Notes: generated from the letters alone by a model not told the origin. A stretch of DNA of 64,000 nucleotides from Triatoma infestans (GCA_011037195.1 JAAEAF010009136.1:1-64000); one strand, 5' to 3'. Counted from the first letter of the stretch, positions 9,796-22,159 are shown. Program-made: numbers and translations.

Positions 9796-10955
9796 AAATC
9801 CTTTACAAAATTAATTAGCTGTAACTCACTAGATAGAGGCCTAGATTTGTAAGAGGAGATGTATAGCAAAACTTTATTAGTCTTGGATTTTAATGGTGCA
9901 TTAATAAGTTCAATATTATATGGGGTAATATTTTAGCTATTATATTATGTCGCCAACGATACGGTGTTGATATACAACATGGTAGAAACGTGGTGGAAAA
10001 TTTTAGTACTATTCTTGTAAAGAAAGACTTAGGCCCAGTTTTGGTTTTGCCCGGGTATGCGGTCTAGAATATTTTCTCCAGAAATAATATTAAATTGTGA
10101 ACATGAATGTAAGCTGTCTAGGAGTCACTAGCTACGTACGTCTAAGTTCCTATAGTCCGTAACTTGCAATCATAATTCAGTACCTACTATATTGTCTTTA
10201 TATACTGTTTTTTTACGAGCATGAGCTGCTGGGGAGTCACTAATTGACCCCTGAAAAGCCCATGTTGTAACAGATGTACTAAGAAAACAAATGGGCATAG
10301 ATTTAGGTGAATGATAAGTTAGTCATTGATTCTCACTAAAATTTACTTATGCCTTTATTTTTGATAAAGTAATTGCTATTGTTAAACATTTGAGAGACGA
10401 AAAAATTGATATTACTATATTATGTCGTCCAATAGGAATCCTGGCTTTGTAAACGAAATCCTTTTAATATTTTGTCCGAAATATGTCACACAACAACAAC
10501 GTATATTAAAATTCTCAGAGTGCCCAGCTATAAATACCGCAGACAAAAAAAAAATCATCACTTTAATGAGCGTTGAAAAGAATATGCATGTTCGTTTGCT
10601 GGAAGATCTTTTATGAATTTTTAACGGCTCTTTGGATGGACTTACTGGAATATAATAAGACATATTATTAAAACGTGCCCTCATATTCCACACTCTAAAT
10701 ATAAAGAAGTAAACACCACCAGTTAGAGTTGCATGCAAATTCGAAACAATTTATGTTATACTTTTATTGTCAATTGAATAATGTGTTTTCTTAATTATTT
10801 AGGTCATTTTAGAAAAAGTTGACTATTCCACAGCTAGTGTTTCTAAATTCATTGCAATTGAATAAGTAAAATATATTATCTAAATAAGTAGTTCAGCATC
10901 CCGATTTCTTACATAAAAATTGTCAACCAACGTTGTATTTATTTTTAGTTTCTCT
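9796..10955. other. AT-rich stretch, no recognised gene
   Basis: Short reading frames exist on both strands near 10,415-10,738, but none carries a recognisable motif and they overlap each other antisense. I treat them as chance. Confidence 0.4.
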
Positions 10956-10959
10956 TACT

Positions 10960-11120
10960 ACGAACGGCGAACGTTCAATCGTCAAATTTTCGATTTTGAG
11001 TTTTTACCGGAAATATACGTTTTGAGATCCCCTTGGTTTTTAGAAACTGGTCTGTGTGTATGTGTTGTTTGGCCACGCGCCTCTCGCTTAGTATTTGTTA
11101 AGCCATTTAATATAAAACTT
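10960..11120 (+). repeat. Family D dispersed repeat, 5' part
   Basis: Contains gtcaaattttcgattttgag, then ttaccggaaatatacg, then a TG-rich segment, in the same order as 15,072-15,185 and the reverse strand of 58,290-58,440. Confidence 0.6.
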
Positions 11121-11174
11121 GTGAAAGTTCCTTATTAGAGTTATTATTTTTAGTGTGTTTGAACTTTCTGAGCT

Positions 11175-12010
11175 TAATGGAAAACAGGGCTTGTCAAGGT
11201 GTTGTATAAAGGTGGTAACAAGCCCATCGATGACGCAAAGTCGTATCGATTGATACAACTCCTGCCCGTTTTTGGGAAACTGCTGGAGACACTGATCATA
11301 ATGAGATTGAAATCAGTTTCATTATCAGTTTCAGTTCCAGTCAGTATGGTTTTGTATCGGGTAGATCGACGACAGATGCGGTCTCGAAAATCCTGAATTT
11401 GGTCCGTGGCAGTGGGCACAAATACGTCCTCACAGTATTCCTGGACATAGCTGGTGCCTTTGATAATGCCTGGTGGCCGACTGTATTAGAGTCACTTAAA
11501 AAAAAAGATTGTCCACCAAATCTTTTAAAATTGATACAAAGCTAGTATGGGAAAACTACATATGAGATCTTCCCGAACTTGCATCACAGTCTATGGATTC
11601 GATGGCTGGAGCTATCCCTAACCCTCAACCGTAGCGCAATATTTCAAGGGCTACTGGGAGTTCAATTCTAAGCTCCATGTGCTGGGATTGAAAGATTCGC
11701 CAAATTGCGAATGCGGTGTATGGGACACGGTGCATCACGTTCTCTTCCGATGTCCTCTCCTCGACAAGGCCATATGGAATTCAAGCTGAAAAGGAGAGGA
11801 GAGAACTGGCCGGGATATTGCAAATAGTTAGTGAAAAGTGCTATTTGTTTCAAAGACTGTTGAGTTTGCTCGCGAAGTAGCGGTAATGCGAAGGACTAGA
11901 TGGGTATGTAGAGGTCCGCGTCCACGTGGCAAGGACGGTAACTTGCCTACTATGTAGGCAAGGCTAATTGACCATACGTACCGGTTTTGGCGCTATGCAC
12001 TAGGTACGGT
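11175..12010 (+). pseudogene. R1-like non-LTR retrotransposon ORF2 remnant (RT and C-terminal domain)
   Basis: Reverse transcriptase fragments appear in shifting frames. First VLYKGGNKPIDDAKSYR and LLPVFGKLLETLI (11,195-11,300), matching RT motifs 1-2. Then YGFVSGRSTTDAVSKILNLV and FLDIAGAFDNAWWPTVLESL (11,345-11,500), where D...AFD.WW is RT motif A in the form typical of the R1 clade. RT motif B/C sequence is missing, consistent with an internal deletion around 11,560-11,600. The C-terminal zinc motif follows at 11,670-11,780 (CECGVWDTVHHVLFRCPLL) and a basic region (RRTRWVCRGPRPRGKDGN) at 11,885-11,945. Frameshifts and the missing YxDD motif make it inactive. The 5' endonuclease region was not seen. 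A (TG)n run lies just downstream. Confidence 0.85.
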
Positions 12011-12035
12011 GACCTAGAGTGTGCTCTAATTTTTG

Positions 12036-12044
12036 TGTGTATAT

Positions 12045-12096
<52 letters not shown>

Positions 12097-12102
12097 GTGT
12101 GG
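12036..12102. repeat. (TG)n microsatellite
   Basis: Uninterrupted and interrupted TG dinucleotides between the R1-like remnant and family D sequence. Family D copies elsewhere carry TG runs at the same relative place. Confidence 0.9.
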
Positions 12103-12104
12103 TT

Positions 12105-12960
12105 AGCCGAACTCAAAATAAGAAATTCGTATAAAGTTCAAATTTGATATTTACTTTAACCGCTAACAGTAGACCCGATAATAAGGTTTTGATCAAAATC
12201 AGCCAACCGGAAATACCACTTTACTAGTGAATTTCTCAGGTGTTTACGATTTTCTCGAAAACTGTTTTAAACGATTTTCTTTAAATTTTGTATATGCACC
12301 ACCTGAGTATAGATCTAATGACTTTTATTTCAAACATTTTTCCAAAAAAATTCATTTAAAAATGTTTTTGTGGAGGAAATGTGTGGATTTTTTTCCTATA
12401 AAGTGCCTTTTCAGTTTATTAAACCATTATATCATCTAAATAATATGAACTAAAATTGGATAAACAATCAAACATTAAATATAATTAAATGTGATGCCAA
12501 AATTCCAAGTTTCAAGAGAATCGATTTGCCGAAGGTGCAACATTACTAAACAGATTTTTCAGTTTTTTTTCGACTTTGTCTTTAAAGACACCAACGAGTT
12601 TCATTAAATTATTATACGAGTAACCATATACACAAAACCTATTAATTTTGTTTAAAACAGTTTCCAGAATAAATTCATTTAAGGGGGCTTTTGTGGAAGG
12701 ATATGGTTATGCTTTTCTCTAACGACTGTTCCAATTCACAATACGCTTCTATCATTCGTATAATATTAATTAGAATTAGATGCATTTCAAAATTTAAAGA
12801 AATTCGTTTGACTCAATGTACGATATTTATTGAATAGTTTGTTTAGTTTTTTGCAATTTTCTCCCTAAAGACACCAATAGGTTTCATTATATTTGGTACA
12901 TTAACTAAAATACAGAGATCTAATACTTTCGCTTGTTTTTTTTTTTTTTATAATAATTGA
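12105..12960 (+). repeat. Family D dispersed repeats, two adjacent partial copies
   Basis: The first copy (about 12,105-12,460) has agccaaccggaaataccact, cgattttctcgaaaac, cgattttctttaaa and a block around tttatttcaaacatttttcc. The second (about 12,500-12,960) repeats the order with gattttt and gcaattttctcc blocks. No coding potential. Confidence 0.65.
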
Positions 12961-13047
12961 TTTTAAAGAGTGAACTGGAAGGTCTAATCTTTAAAAATCA
13001 ATCAGTCTACTCGCTCAAAAATTTTTAAATACTACCAAATATTTAGA

Positions 13048-13400
13048 AAATATGAAGAAGTTTAGTGAACGGTTGGTCAAGAAAGAAACATTCAATTATT
13101 ATGCCAATGTTTCGACCGAGTTTCCTGTCTTTATCAAGGCTTTAATATATAGATCGTATTCTGGAATTACCTACAAATCATCTACAATTGGTAGATGAAT
13201 TAAGACAAGACACTAGTAACTTTTAATTTTCTTTTTTATGTTTCTGCAGTGTAACAAATGTGTATGTTTAAAAATTCTTTCTCCATATCTTCACGACTAT
13301 GTATATATTAAAGCTTTGATAAAGACAAGAAACTCTATCAAAACGTTGGCATAATTGAAGGTTTCTTCCTTGACCGATCCTCACCAAATTTCTTTATAAC
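13048..13400. repeat. Foldback (inverted-repeat) element
   Basis: Left arm about 13,048-13,158 is the imperfect reverse complement of right arm about 13,290-13,400. Matching blocks include attatgccaatgttt with aacgttggcataat, and gtctttatcaaggc with gctttgataaagac. The spacer is about 130 bp. No coding capacity; TSDs were not identified. Confidence 0.75.
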
Positions 13401-13409
13401 ATAATTCAC

Positions 13410-14345
13410 CAACGGTTAACAAATATTTTTATTTAGAAAATATTATGTTTGAAGATAGTTTGTCAGTTACAACTTCAAATTATAATTATTCAATTAAAAT
13501 TATTTAGATTTAATTATATCTTTGATAGCAAACGATAGTTTCAATTTATATGATTTTATATAGCGTCCAAAATAAGAAGAGAAAATTTAATACAAGAATA
13601 ATATTATTTCTAGGAAAACTATGTTCTACATATTATAACCCTTTGCCTATGGGTGGTAAAGCCGTCATGAGTTCTCATGAGCTGCAGGAAGTAACAATGG
13701 GCGGAAATAGGAAGTGAATAGGAAGACTGGCTCGCCCAATTCAGTTTTAGGTTGCGGTCCTACCTTCTCTTTCTCTATATACATATATGAACCCACAAGC
13801 ACTTACATTCATGTATTCGCACGATTCTCTTCTGGCTTTGCCACACACTATTCCATTCCCAAAACAACCCATTGTTTTAATCATGGACTATATTTGCACT
13901 CAGACGTGTTTTACCATAGTAAACTGGCTAGAATTATACAATGTAATACAGAAATAATAGTTATCCATATACAAACATTAAAGACTCATAGTTGTTTATA
14001 TTGTCTTAATAACAACTGTTTGTGATTATAAAGTGGATATTCTGTCTAATTTTACAATATTCATATAATCTACGTATTTATTTGTTATGTTTGCATTTTA
14101 TTGTCTGATCTGCTTTTATAAACAAAGTTTGTTTATTACATTAAATTTGAACATTTCCTGTAGCGGATTTCAGGAAATACTTCAATCAAATGATGCGAGT
14201 TTAATATTAATTTGTTCTGTCCATCTGTTTAAAAGAAAATATTCTTCCCTAAGAATTAAATAGAACCTCCAGATGAGACGAGAGGGCCTGACGATCGATG
14301 ACGTCCTCCATATTGTTAGGACCTAGGGTGTTGTATCAAGTGAAT
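13410..14345. other. AT-rich stretch without recognised feature
   Basis: A chance reading frame at 13,714-14,025 shows no domain. Nothing else was recognised. Confidence 0.45.
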
Positions 14346-14349
14346 AAAA

Positions 14350-14620
14350 ATAAATAAAGGTAAAAGGGCTTGTAAGTGTATATGCTTTAGAGAGAAGTAT
14401 TAGTAATAATCAAGAGAGCACCACTGTTTTTGAAATAAATATATTCTTTAAGTGAATTTAAATGGTTTACAATATTCACAACTATATTTTAATAATTCAG
14501 ATGTATATCTAGAATAAAGGCAAATCTCGCATGAGTTTTAGAGAGCGATTCCTGAAGCAAGTGTACCGGCCCTGGAAGCAGAATGCAGACTGTCCTGAAG
14601 GAATGCTCTCTCTAACAAAA
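14350..14620 (+). repeat. Family C dispersed repeat, copy C2
   Basis: Shows the ordered blocks gggcttgtaagtg, gcaccactgtttttgaaata, taagtgaatttaaat and gagagcgattcctg, the last matching the reverse strand of 34,011-34,027. Confidence 0.65.
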
Positions 14621-15059
14621 CAGTTGGCCAAGTAGCATTGTATTAATTTAACGGATTTTTGTGCCTTTGTTTCCCTAATAGCAATGACCCCAAATTATAG
14701 TACCTGACTGTTTTCACTGCACTAAGATACATTTAAAATATTAACAAAATTGTATTTTTGATACTATTAAAATATTCTAAACTATTTTTCAAAACTATTA
14801 TTTTCTTTCTTCCACTACACGTGTCTGTATTGCAACCATATTCTTTTATGTATATCCCAGCTATATTAGGTAAACCAACATGTGTAAGGTACGTTCCCCA
14901 GCACTAGTATTACTTAAGGCTTAACAATAATCATTACTTAGCCAAATTTTAATAAAAATTGCAAATTTCAAATTTGTCAATTAAAATTAGATAATTGCAA
15001 TTAGAGAAAGTTGTGTGAATAATTCACACCAAATCATTACTTTCTCTTTAGGAGGAAAT

Positions 15060-15580
15060 ATTGTGATGCTGTCAAATTTTCGATATTGAGTTTTCATCGG
15101 AAATAAATTCAACATTTTGAAGTCCTCTGAGTTAGTAAAAGTTGTTTTTAGAGCATGGTTTATATTTGTGTGTGTGTGTGTGTTTGTGTGATGAACATTT
15201 ACATAGCTCAAAAAAAAAAAAAACGAAAAGTCGTAGAAAGTTGGAGCTTGACATTCCTCTTGGGTATCACTATGGGATCCAGCAGGAAGTTATCTCTCAA
15301 AAATCCTCGACCGGAAATACCACCGCAGTTATTTGTGATTTTCTTGAAAATGGCTTCAGGATTTTCTCTAAACTTGGCATATGTAATTACTACAGATTAT
15401 GGAAGAGCTATAAATTTTATTTAACATTTTTTCCGGAGTAATTCATTTTAGCATGATTTTAGGGGAGTGATGGGATTAACCTTTCTTTCTAGCTACTTAA
15501 AATTATTATATTACCATTGTACATCTATTTAATATTAATTAGAATTAAATGTGTCGTTAAAATCTGGAGATTTTTATACT
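15060..15580 (+). repeat. Family D dispersed repeat, long copy
   Basis: One of the longest copies: gtcaaattttcgatattgag, catcggaaataaa, a TG run (15,167-15,190), aaacgaaaagtcgtagaaag, accggaaataccacc, a cttgaaaatggcttcagg block and the distal aggggagtgatgggattaac block. Arrangement agrees with 57,985-58,445 on the opposite strand. Confidence 0.7.
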
Positions 15581-15589
15581 TCTAAGTAA

Positions 15590-16625
15590 ACTAAAGTGAG
15601 AGAGAATAATTGTTGAAACAAATGCGCCGTTAGGAAGGAGATATGTTTGAATACCCAGTTTGCACGACACGTGTGTATTGTGGATAAGAGCAGTGCATAA
15701 ATGTAGTGCCCGGAATGCCGGTTTGGCTTATAGTATAAGTGTTTCATGGAAATAAACATGACCACAAGTGCTTGAAGTAACCATGCAATTTCAGAGTTTA
15801 TGATCGGTCAATGAAAATGGAGGTTATAAAGGGTATTTTTACTGATCAGAAAGTACTCCAGTACAATCGTGCGGCAGAAATTAAAAACAAAACTACCCTG
15901 CTCTGTTCTCCTATTTTGGTTAGTACTCTTAATAATTATTCAGCACCATCAGAAAAGTTGATTAATGAATATTTAAATTAACAAGTAAATTTGTATAGTT
16001 ATGTTTATCTCTTCGAATTACTTCTATTGATCTAATTATTAATTTTAGAAATTTCATTGAATAATAATGTTTTTTTTTCATTCATTGTTAGAATTTTTTT
16101 ACTAATTAACATAAAATTTATCCTCTTCCTAATCTAAGGATCGTTTTTAATTAATTTTATATACACGTAGCATAATGCTGCAATAAAGTTAGGTTATAAA
16201 ACAATAAATTGAAGCGATTGAATAGAAATAAATTTGTTACTTTCTTTTAATATGTAGTTTTATTTCAGAATGTGGAGAAAAAGAAATTGACTATTTATTG
16301 GCCAAGTTTTTGAACTAATATTTCGTATAATCAGGATTAAGTCAGTAGAAGAGACAAGACGGAAATAAATATAAAATTAACATTAAGACAAAAATATTTA
16401 TGTAAGAAAATCAAATATTTATGAAATGTTTAAATGTTTGTATAGATAATTGAAAACATTTTTTGTTTAAATTATTGCGATTGACCATTTACAGAATATT
16501 GAAAACTTATACAGACTACAAAATATCTCTGTAAATCATTTAGGCAACAAAACAAAAATTCTCCGTTTCGAAACGAATTTCTAACAATTCTAAAACATAC
16601 ATCAGACTTTATTTTTCTTAGATTT
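15590..16625. other. AT-rich stretch without recognised feature
   Basis: No coding motif or repeat family match was recognised. Confidence 0.45.
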
Positions 16626-16627
16626 TC

Positions 16628-16765
16628 TCTTCCTAGGAACCTCTACAGTTTAAAGTCCGATGATGGACAGTGTTGGCTGCAACAAGAGAGCACTGTCCGG
16701 AGGCTGGCAGTGCACTGAGAAGGGCTCCGGACCCCAATAACCATACATGTTTGACGCACCTTAAT
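16628..16765 (+). mobile_element. SINE family 1, 5'-truncated copy
   Basis: Plus-strand body only: gatggacagtgtt, gagagcactgtccggaggc, gcagtgcactgagaag, and an end resembling the family's gacgc(g/a)cctta 3' end. The tRNA-like head is missing. Confidence 0.75.
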
Positions 16766-17151
16766 TTCTGATTCGTACATCATATTTTGCAGGTGTAATC
16801 GCACCATTTGTATTTACCTTGATCTATTTATTTTTGTATTTGATTTTATTTTTTTTACTTAAAATCAAACATAAAATATCACGCATGCAAGTATTTTTTT
16901 TTTAATGTTAATGAAAAGTGTATAACGAATCCAGTAAATACCAAGTGTAAATCCCATTCATCCTCATTTGCAGTAATCGCCAATTTTGTGTCCTCAACAA
17001 ATCCTATAGCTTAATTTAATCCCTTTCACAAACAAACAATTAATAAGCTCTTTAAATATATATAATTACATATAATACCATATATTAGAGAAAACAGATT
17101 CGGATTCGAACTCCACGACTTGCTCTTAATTATCTCAAAGTTCCAAAAGAC

Positions 17152-17285
17152 AATTTTTTTTTTTTATTATTATTATTGAAGAAGGCACACTGATGGGCGG
17201 TCCCTGGGCTCTCGCGCATACCCGCCCGAATAGAAGCCCCGCCTGAATGGTGCGCTTCTATCGCTGAGCGTGATGCCACAAAATA
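17152..17285 (-). repeat. Probable retroelement 3' end with (AAT)n/A tail
   Basis: On the minus strand a GC-rich 110-bp segment is followed by (aat)n and an A run (plus strand 17,154-17,179). The GC content and tail resemble a 5'-truncated SINE or LINE 3' end. No tRNA-like box B was seen, so the family is undetermined. Confidence 0.45.
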
Positions 17286-17289
17286 ATAG

Positions 17290-19070
17290 AAATGATCAAC
17301 ATCTAAGCTAATCCTAACCTACAGGTTCCTCCCCAGTACTCGATATTCCTTTGGGGGGGGGGCAAGGAATTTTCTTATTAATAACTAGGTAATAGACAAT
17401 GAAATATACTGAATTGGCCCACTGGAATGTTATCTCTTTTACTTCACTTTAATGTATTTTAGCAATTGCATACGACTCTTGTAATTTGTTTAATTTGAAA
17501 GGTGGAATTACTTTAGCAACAGATTTAAGTGTTTTGAATAATCACTTTATTCAGTTATTGTAGAATGAAATTATATTACATTATCAATTTTATTCTACTC
17601 ACAGTATGTTTAAAAATATTATACAGTAAATATAAAATATTACTTAAAAAAAATATAGGACATTCTTAATGTTCTTACAAAACAATATTATTTCAAATGA
17701 CTTAGATAATTTGTAAGGAGTATACTTATCCATTTCTTTCTGATTAAAACGCACTCCGAAATTACACCAAGCTAAGAGTTAATACCGCACTGTGTGTCAC
17801 TATCACAGTTACTAGAACTAATCACGTAAAAGTGGTAACTCTACCACCACTATTTGTTCTATGTCCGAACTGGATGCAGTGCTACTTTGGGTATTCGTGG
17901 AGCTGCGTGACGACATATTTATTAATCTTAGGAGATTTCTTTGGTGCAAAAAAAAAAAGGTCAAATCTGTAAGCAATCAAAAGTGACGTTTACGATCTCA
18001 ATGGTCCTTGTACCTAGATAGCATTAGACAATCGCAACGTTTTTTGACTACTCTTTTGTTGACTTTTCATTGAATCCAGTTTGTATTCAGAATGTGAATA
18101 TTACTTGCAAGTTAAAGTCGAATATATAATGTTTCTACCATATTTTTTATTGTATTGTATATTTTATGATAATTTAGTTTTTATGTAAATCTATTTCACC
18201 GTCATTGCATTGGGAGGTTTAAAAAAAAAAAAAATAATAGAAATATTAATAAAAGAAAATGTTTGAAAATAACTGTGACTCCTATAATTTGTAATGTATT
18301 CATAACTGCTATCGAATTTCCTTCTTTCAGAAAAATATTCAGCTTGAAAAGTTTTCCTTTCCTAAATTGGCAAGAGATCTGTTTATCTTTGAAATACTAA
18401 TATTTTCTACCACCATTTTATCTTGAAACTTTTATTATTGTATTGTGATTTTTAATTTTATTTAACAAGAGTTTTTTTCTTAATGTTTTTTTTTCCACCT
18501 TCATTATAATTGTTTAATAGAGATATATATAATCTAATATAATAATATATATATTAATATTTTTTTTTTTATTACAACTATGTTTTTTTTTTTTTGCTGT
18601 AAGTGCAAGCATGTAAAAACATAATGTTGGATAGGATCTTAGAGATGTGGCTCTAGTAATAGTTGAATAGATAGCATACTATCGACAAATAGATTTGGTT
18701 CGGTCATGAACTAGCTGAATGGGAGGAAGAGAATAGAAGTTGGAAAGATATTGATTGGAATATTCATTGTGTTCCGTGTGTATAATGAACTTATCGCTAC
18801 AACCAATCGTCCTTCATAAAGCATTTGTCTGATATAAGAGTGAGTTATTAACAATATCTTTATTTTCATATTTTGTTTTAGTCAAAAATGTGGCAGAAAG
18901 TTTTCATTGTAATTTGGTAAGTTTGTTATTTTATATTATGGGTGGAGTAAACAAAACAAAACAAAACAAAAAATGTATAAGAAATTACTGGAAATGATAT
19001 AAACTTCTGGCGCAAAAAACAGAGCAACAGATATATAGAGCTTCAATATTAAATTTGTAATTCCATTATT
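17290..19070. other. AT-rich stretch without recognised feature
   Basis: T/A homopolymers and TA-rich runs (for example about 18,530-18,595). No motif was recognised. Confidence 0.45.
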
Positions 19071-19079
19071 TACGGTTCC

Positions 19080-19275
19080 TTATTTATCGCAAATACAACA
19101 TAGCCAGTACAGTTGCTCACACTCCTGTAGTGCCTTCTTTTCACTTTGTTTTATTTCCAAGCATTGTAGGTGAATCATTATACCACATTTACCACCACAT
19201 GAAACAATATTTTCACTAATATTAACTTTTTTTACAAACAGAACATTTGAAATCATTACTCTCAATCAGCGCCAT
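19080..19275 (-). pseudogene. PHD-finger-like protein fragment, frameshifted
   Basis: Read on the minus strand from ATG at 19,275: MALIESNDFKCSVCKK, then after a one-base frameshift in the T run 19,227-19,233 the second frame gives VSCGGKCGIMIHLQC and, after a 23-residue link, LYWLCCICDK before a stop. The spacing C-x2-C, C-x3-C, H-x2-C, C-x2-C with a W two residues before the last pair is that of a PHD (C4HC3) finger. Such fingers occur in host chromatin proteins and also in ORF1 proteins of some non-LTR retrotransposons. Because of the frameshift, the short length and the repeat-rich context I favour an ORF1 remnant. A single exon of a host gene is the alternative. Confidence 0.5.
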
Positions 19276-19389
19276 AACCTCCTTACGTATAAACACACCT
19301 CCTTATATAATTTAATTAGGACGTAATGAATATTTGAATAACCTTCCATTTTAAGTTAGTGACTTAATTATTACTTCTGTGTTGAAGGT

Positions 19390-19880
19390 AAGAAGTATTA
19401 CGACCATGTGTTCAATTTTTAATATTGAGTTCACCTGAAATACACTGGTCCCAGAATTTAAAACAAATTTTTTTAATTGGTCTGTGTGTCCTTGTGTATA
19501 GAGCATAATTAAAAAACGGATTATCATAGAAAGTTCAAACATGATGTTTCGTTTAAATACTACCAAGGGAAAAAAATAAGATTTCGTAAAAATCGGTCAA
19601 CCGGAAATACTGAATATCTTCTTTTAGTTTTTTGCAATTTTCTGGAATACGGCTCCAATGATTTTTTTTTTTTCTTCTAAACTTCGTATTTCACCTAAAT
19701 ATGGAATGTTTACAATAAATATAATTTTTATTAAATTATATAAATGACATACGTATGTAATATGATCGTATTATTTATGGACATGGCACTTTAAAGAAAA
19801 GCCTAAAGTCACCCCTTCCCAGCCATTTTTAAATGAATTTTTCCCAAAAAATATTTCAAATAAATATAATTATTATTTGA
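19390..19880 (+). repeat. Family D dispersed repeat
   Basis: gttcaatttttaatattgag, cacctgaaatacact, tggtctgtgtgtccttgtg, gtcaaccggaaatactgaat, tttttgcaattttctgg and a distal block with ggcactttaaagaaaagcc, all in family order. Confidence 0.7.
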
Positions 19881-19917
19881 AATATTGTATGAAATAAACT
19901 AATCTAGATTGTAATTA

Positions 19918-20075
19918 AATTCTGGATTCGAGGACTTTAATCAAGCAAGTGATCAACGAAATAGGTCTATATCTAAAAGGATCACCTTGGTCTTTGATCA
20001 CCTTGATCATCCTTCTTGAAGGTTCGATATAAAAACTGCTTCTCGCCAAACATCAGGTAATGGCCTAATACACTA
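19918..20075 (-). pseudogene. Non-LTR reverse transcriptase N-terminal remnant
   Basis: Minus-strand translation gives LPDVWREAVFI (about 20,030-20,062) and, after a frameshift, DPFRYRPISLITCLIKVLES (about 19,922-19,985). This is the P..W..A....K......YRPISL....K..E pattern of RT motifs 1-2 in non-LTR elements. The downstream catalytic motifs are absent. The clade is undetermined, R1/I-like by the look of the motif. Frameshifts show it is dead. Confidence 0.7.
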
Positions 20076-21189
20076 CTGTACAACTGGAATACATGTTCAC
20101 GTTTTCACGTTTGTTATCATAGTATACAGGATCCCATATAGACCAGTAGCAGTAACTTTACATTTTTTTAAACGTTCTCTAATCCTTCTATGGTCAGAAG
20201 TTCTTTATACGAGTAACCCTGTGAGCTAGACAATTGAGAGAAATGTTCAATCAAGGGTTTCACTCACATTCCCGACTGGGTTACGATGATATCATTGATT
20301 TTTATGTCGGTATCGACGGGGTTTAGCGACTATCAATGATGGTATCTCCCCACACTTCTTTTAATGTCGATGATATGGAAATCTTTGATACATAACAAGT
20401 GAGAGTTTCCTTTTTGGCTTGTTTGATTTAATAGAAGTGCGTGCCCAAACCTTTGAAATAGTTCATAAGGTCGCACTTTCAACTTGTAAAAGGCGGCGCC
20501 TACTATCTATGGAGGTTTAGGGAGATCAAATGCCAGCCTGAGAGAGGCGATGCCTACTATGTTAACATGATGCCGTCGTTTATGCGCCTTACTTCTACCA
20601 TACCCTCTTTTATGTGTTTAATTGTGCCAGCTAAGAAATCCCTACAAAATATCACCCTTGATAGGTGTTTGAGCGCTTGAGGGAATACCTTCCAATTCTG
20701 CATCCATATATTTCTAGTAGCTTATGATAGCTTTTGCTTGGATTCTATTATCTGTTCCCATACAAATAGCGCATCATTAACCTCTTAGTATTTCCCAGTG
20801 TGCTCCTAATAAACTAGACCCGGTTACCCATCGCACCTCCATACAGTCCAGTGCCATGGAAGGCAGCGCTACAATACCGAAGCATTGACCCGCACTCCCG
20901 TGATCCCATACCTTACCATAGAAACTCTCCTGAGGCAGTATTTACAGAAACAGGACTATTCTTCAGATGGGGCTCAGATAATGCTGAGGCAAAAGACATA
21001 TGTTGGGATCGGATGGCCGCAATTCATTCTCCCACAATGTCCAGGAACCTCTTCTCTACCGTAGCCCTAAGCCTTCGGACGTCATGCACGAAGAAGAGAT
21101 GGCATAGTGCGTGTCCATATGCAACAAGCGACTCAATTCATGCAACGTGTGTGCGGTCGTCTGAAAGGTGTGAAAAGTTCGGTTGTGAG
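20076..21189 (-). other. GC-richer region, possibly the 5' part of the same retroelement
   Basis: Composition stays less AT-rich up to about 21,190, which is where upstream (ORF1/endonuclease) sequence of the minus-strand RT remnant would lie. Translations are broken by stops and no endonuclease or zinc-knuckle motif could be confirmed. The plus-strand reading frame at 20,851-21,192 has no recognisable domain. Confidence 0.35.
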
Positions 21190-21400
21190 TGAGTATATAT
21201 CATAGTGAGCTGGAGTTTGTCTGTGGGTTCGCTGAACCCGACTTGCTGCCTACATCAACTACCTCTCCAGGCCCTATGTGTAATTGTGTGTGTTAGTGGG
21301 GTGTCGGTTTAAATGTTATTCATGTTTAGCCTGGGATACCCGCTTGGGCGCCAAGCTCCATGAACAAGTGGCTAATCCACTCCCCCTAGGGAGATATATA
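21190..21400 (+). repeat. Family E repeat, copy 1
   Basis: Shares ctctccaggccct, a TG-rich segment, gggat.cc and caagtggctaa.ccac in the same order with 46,740-46,910. A weaker relative (gtgggttcgct) is at about 3,360-3,415. Nature unknown. Confidence 0.5.
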
Positions 21401-21479
21401 TATAATATTCTTATAATTCGTATTTATGTAACATTAAAAACTACTAAACAGTTAGCGAAATTTCAAATTTTAAGAAAAC

Positions 21480-22150
21480 TTATGAATTAAATTTTTGAAA
21501 ATTACCGTCAGAGAAAATCGTATGAATTTTTCTGCAACAGAACTTTTTCATTTTTATTTTAAAATGAATTATTGTGTGTATTAACAAAATATGTAAAAAA
21601 TGGAAAATCGCAAGAAGCTTCATATTCCGTTTAGTACAACCACGGCATCTGACACGAAGATTTCGGGCAAAATCCATTAACCGGAAGTGCGACATTACTT
21701 AATATATTTTTCAGTTTATCGCTATTTTGTCGAAAACGGTTACAACGATTTTCTTTAAACTTCGTATACTATCCAAACACATACATTTTTTCACCTTTAT
21801 TTTAAACATTTTCCCGGGCAAACTGATTTTTTAGAGAGTATTCTGAGAGGACCGTAGCGTTATGCGTTCTTCTAAAGTGCCACTTTAGTACAATGTATAA
21901 TTTGATCATCTATATAATATTAATATATACTTTATATTGAAAGCGTTGCTAGAACTCCAACTTTGAAGAAAATAGGAATACCAGAAGTCCGCTTTACAGG
22001 TTAAGCTTTTGGGTTTTTTGGAATTTTCTCGCAAACGACTGCAATGTTTTCCTGCAAACTTGGAATTCCAACAGCACAGATGCAAACATATCCCTTTTTT
22101 TCAAACATTACTCCGAAAAAATGATTTTGGGTTATTCTGAGGATCTGTTC
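21480..22150 (+). repeat. Family D dispersed repeats, two partial copies
   Basis: The first shows ggcatctgacacgaagattt, ttaaccggaagtgcgac, cgaaaacggttacaacgatt and a distal aagtgccactttagtacaat block. The second (from about 21,940) shows the alternative block with ccagaagtccgctttacagg and gaattttctcgcaaacgac. Confidence 0.7.
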
Positions 22151-22159
22151 TATGTTTGT

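Noticed and set aside
10415..10738. 107-residue minus-strand reading frame
   Set aside because: Low-complexity, membrane-like composition from AT-rich sequence, with an overlapping antisense frame; no domain or repeat support.
13081..13140. Possible hammerhead in the arms of the 13.0-13.4 kb foldback
   Set aside because: The core reads TTGATAA rather than CTGANGA, helix II is misaligned by a base, and no GUC-type cleavage triplet follows the GAAAC.
20851..21192. 113-residue reading frame as a gene
   Set aside because: No recognisable domain, and it lies opposite a region probably belonging to a minus-strand retroelement remnant.
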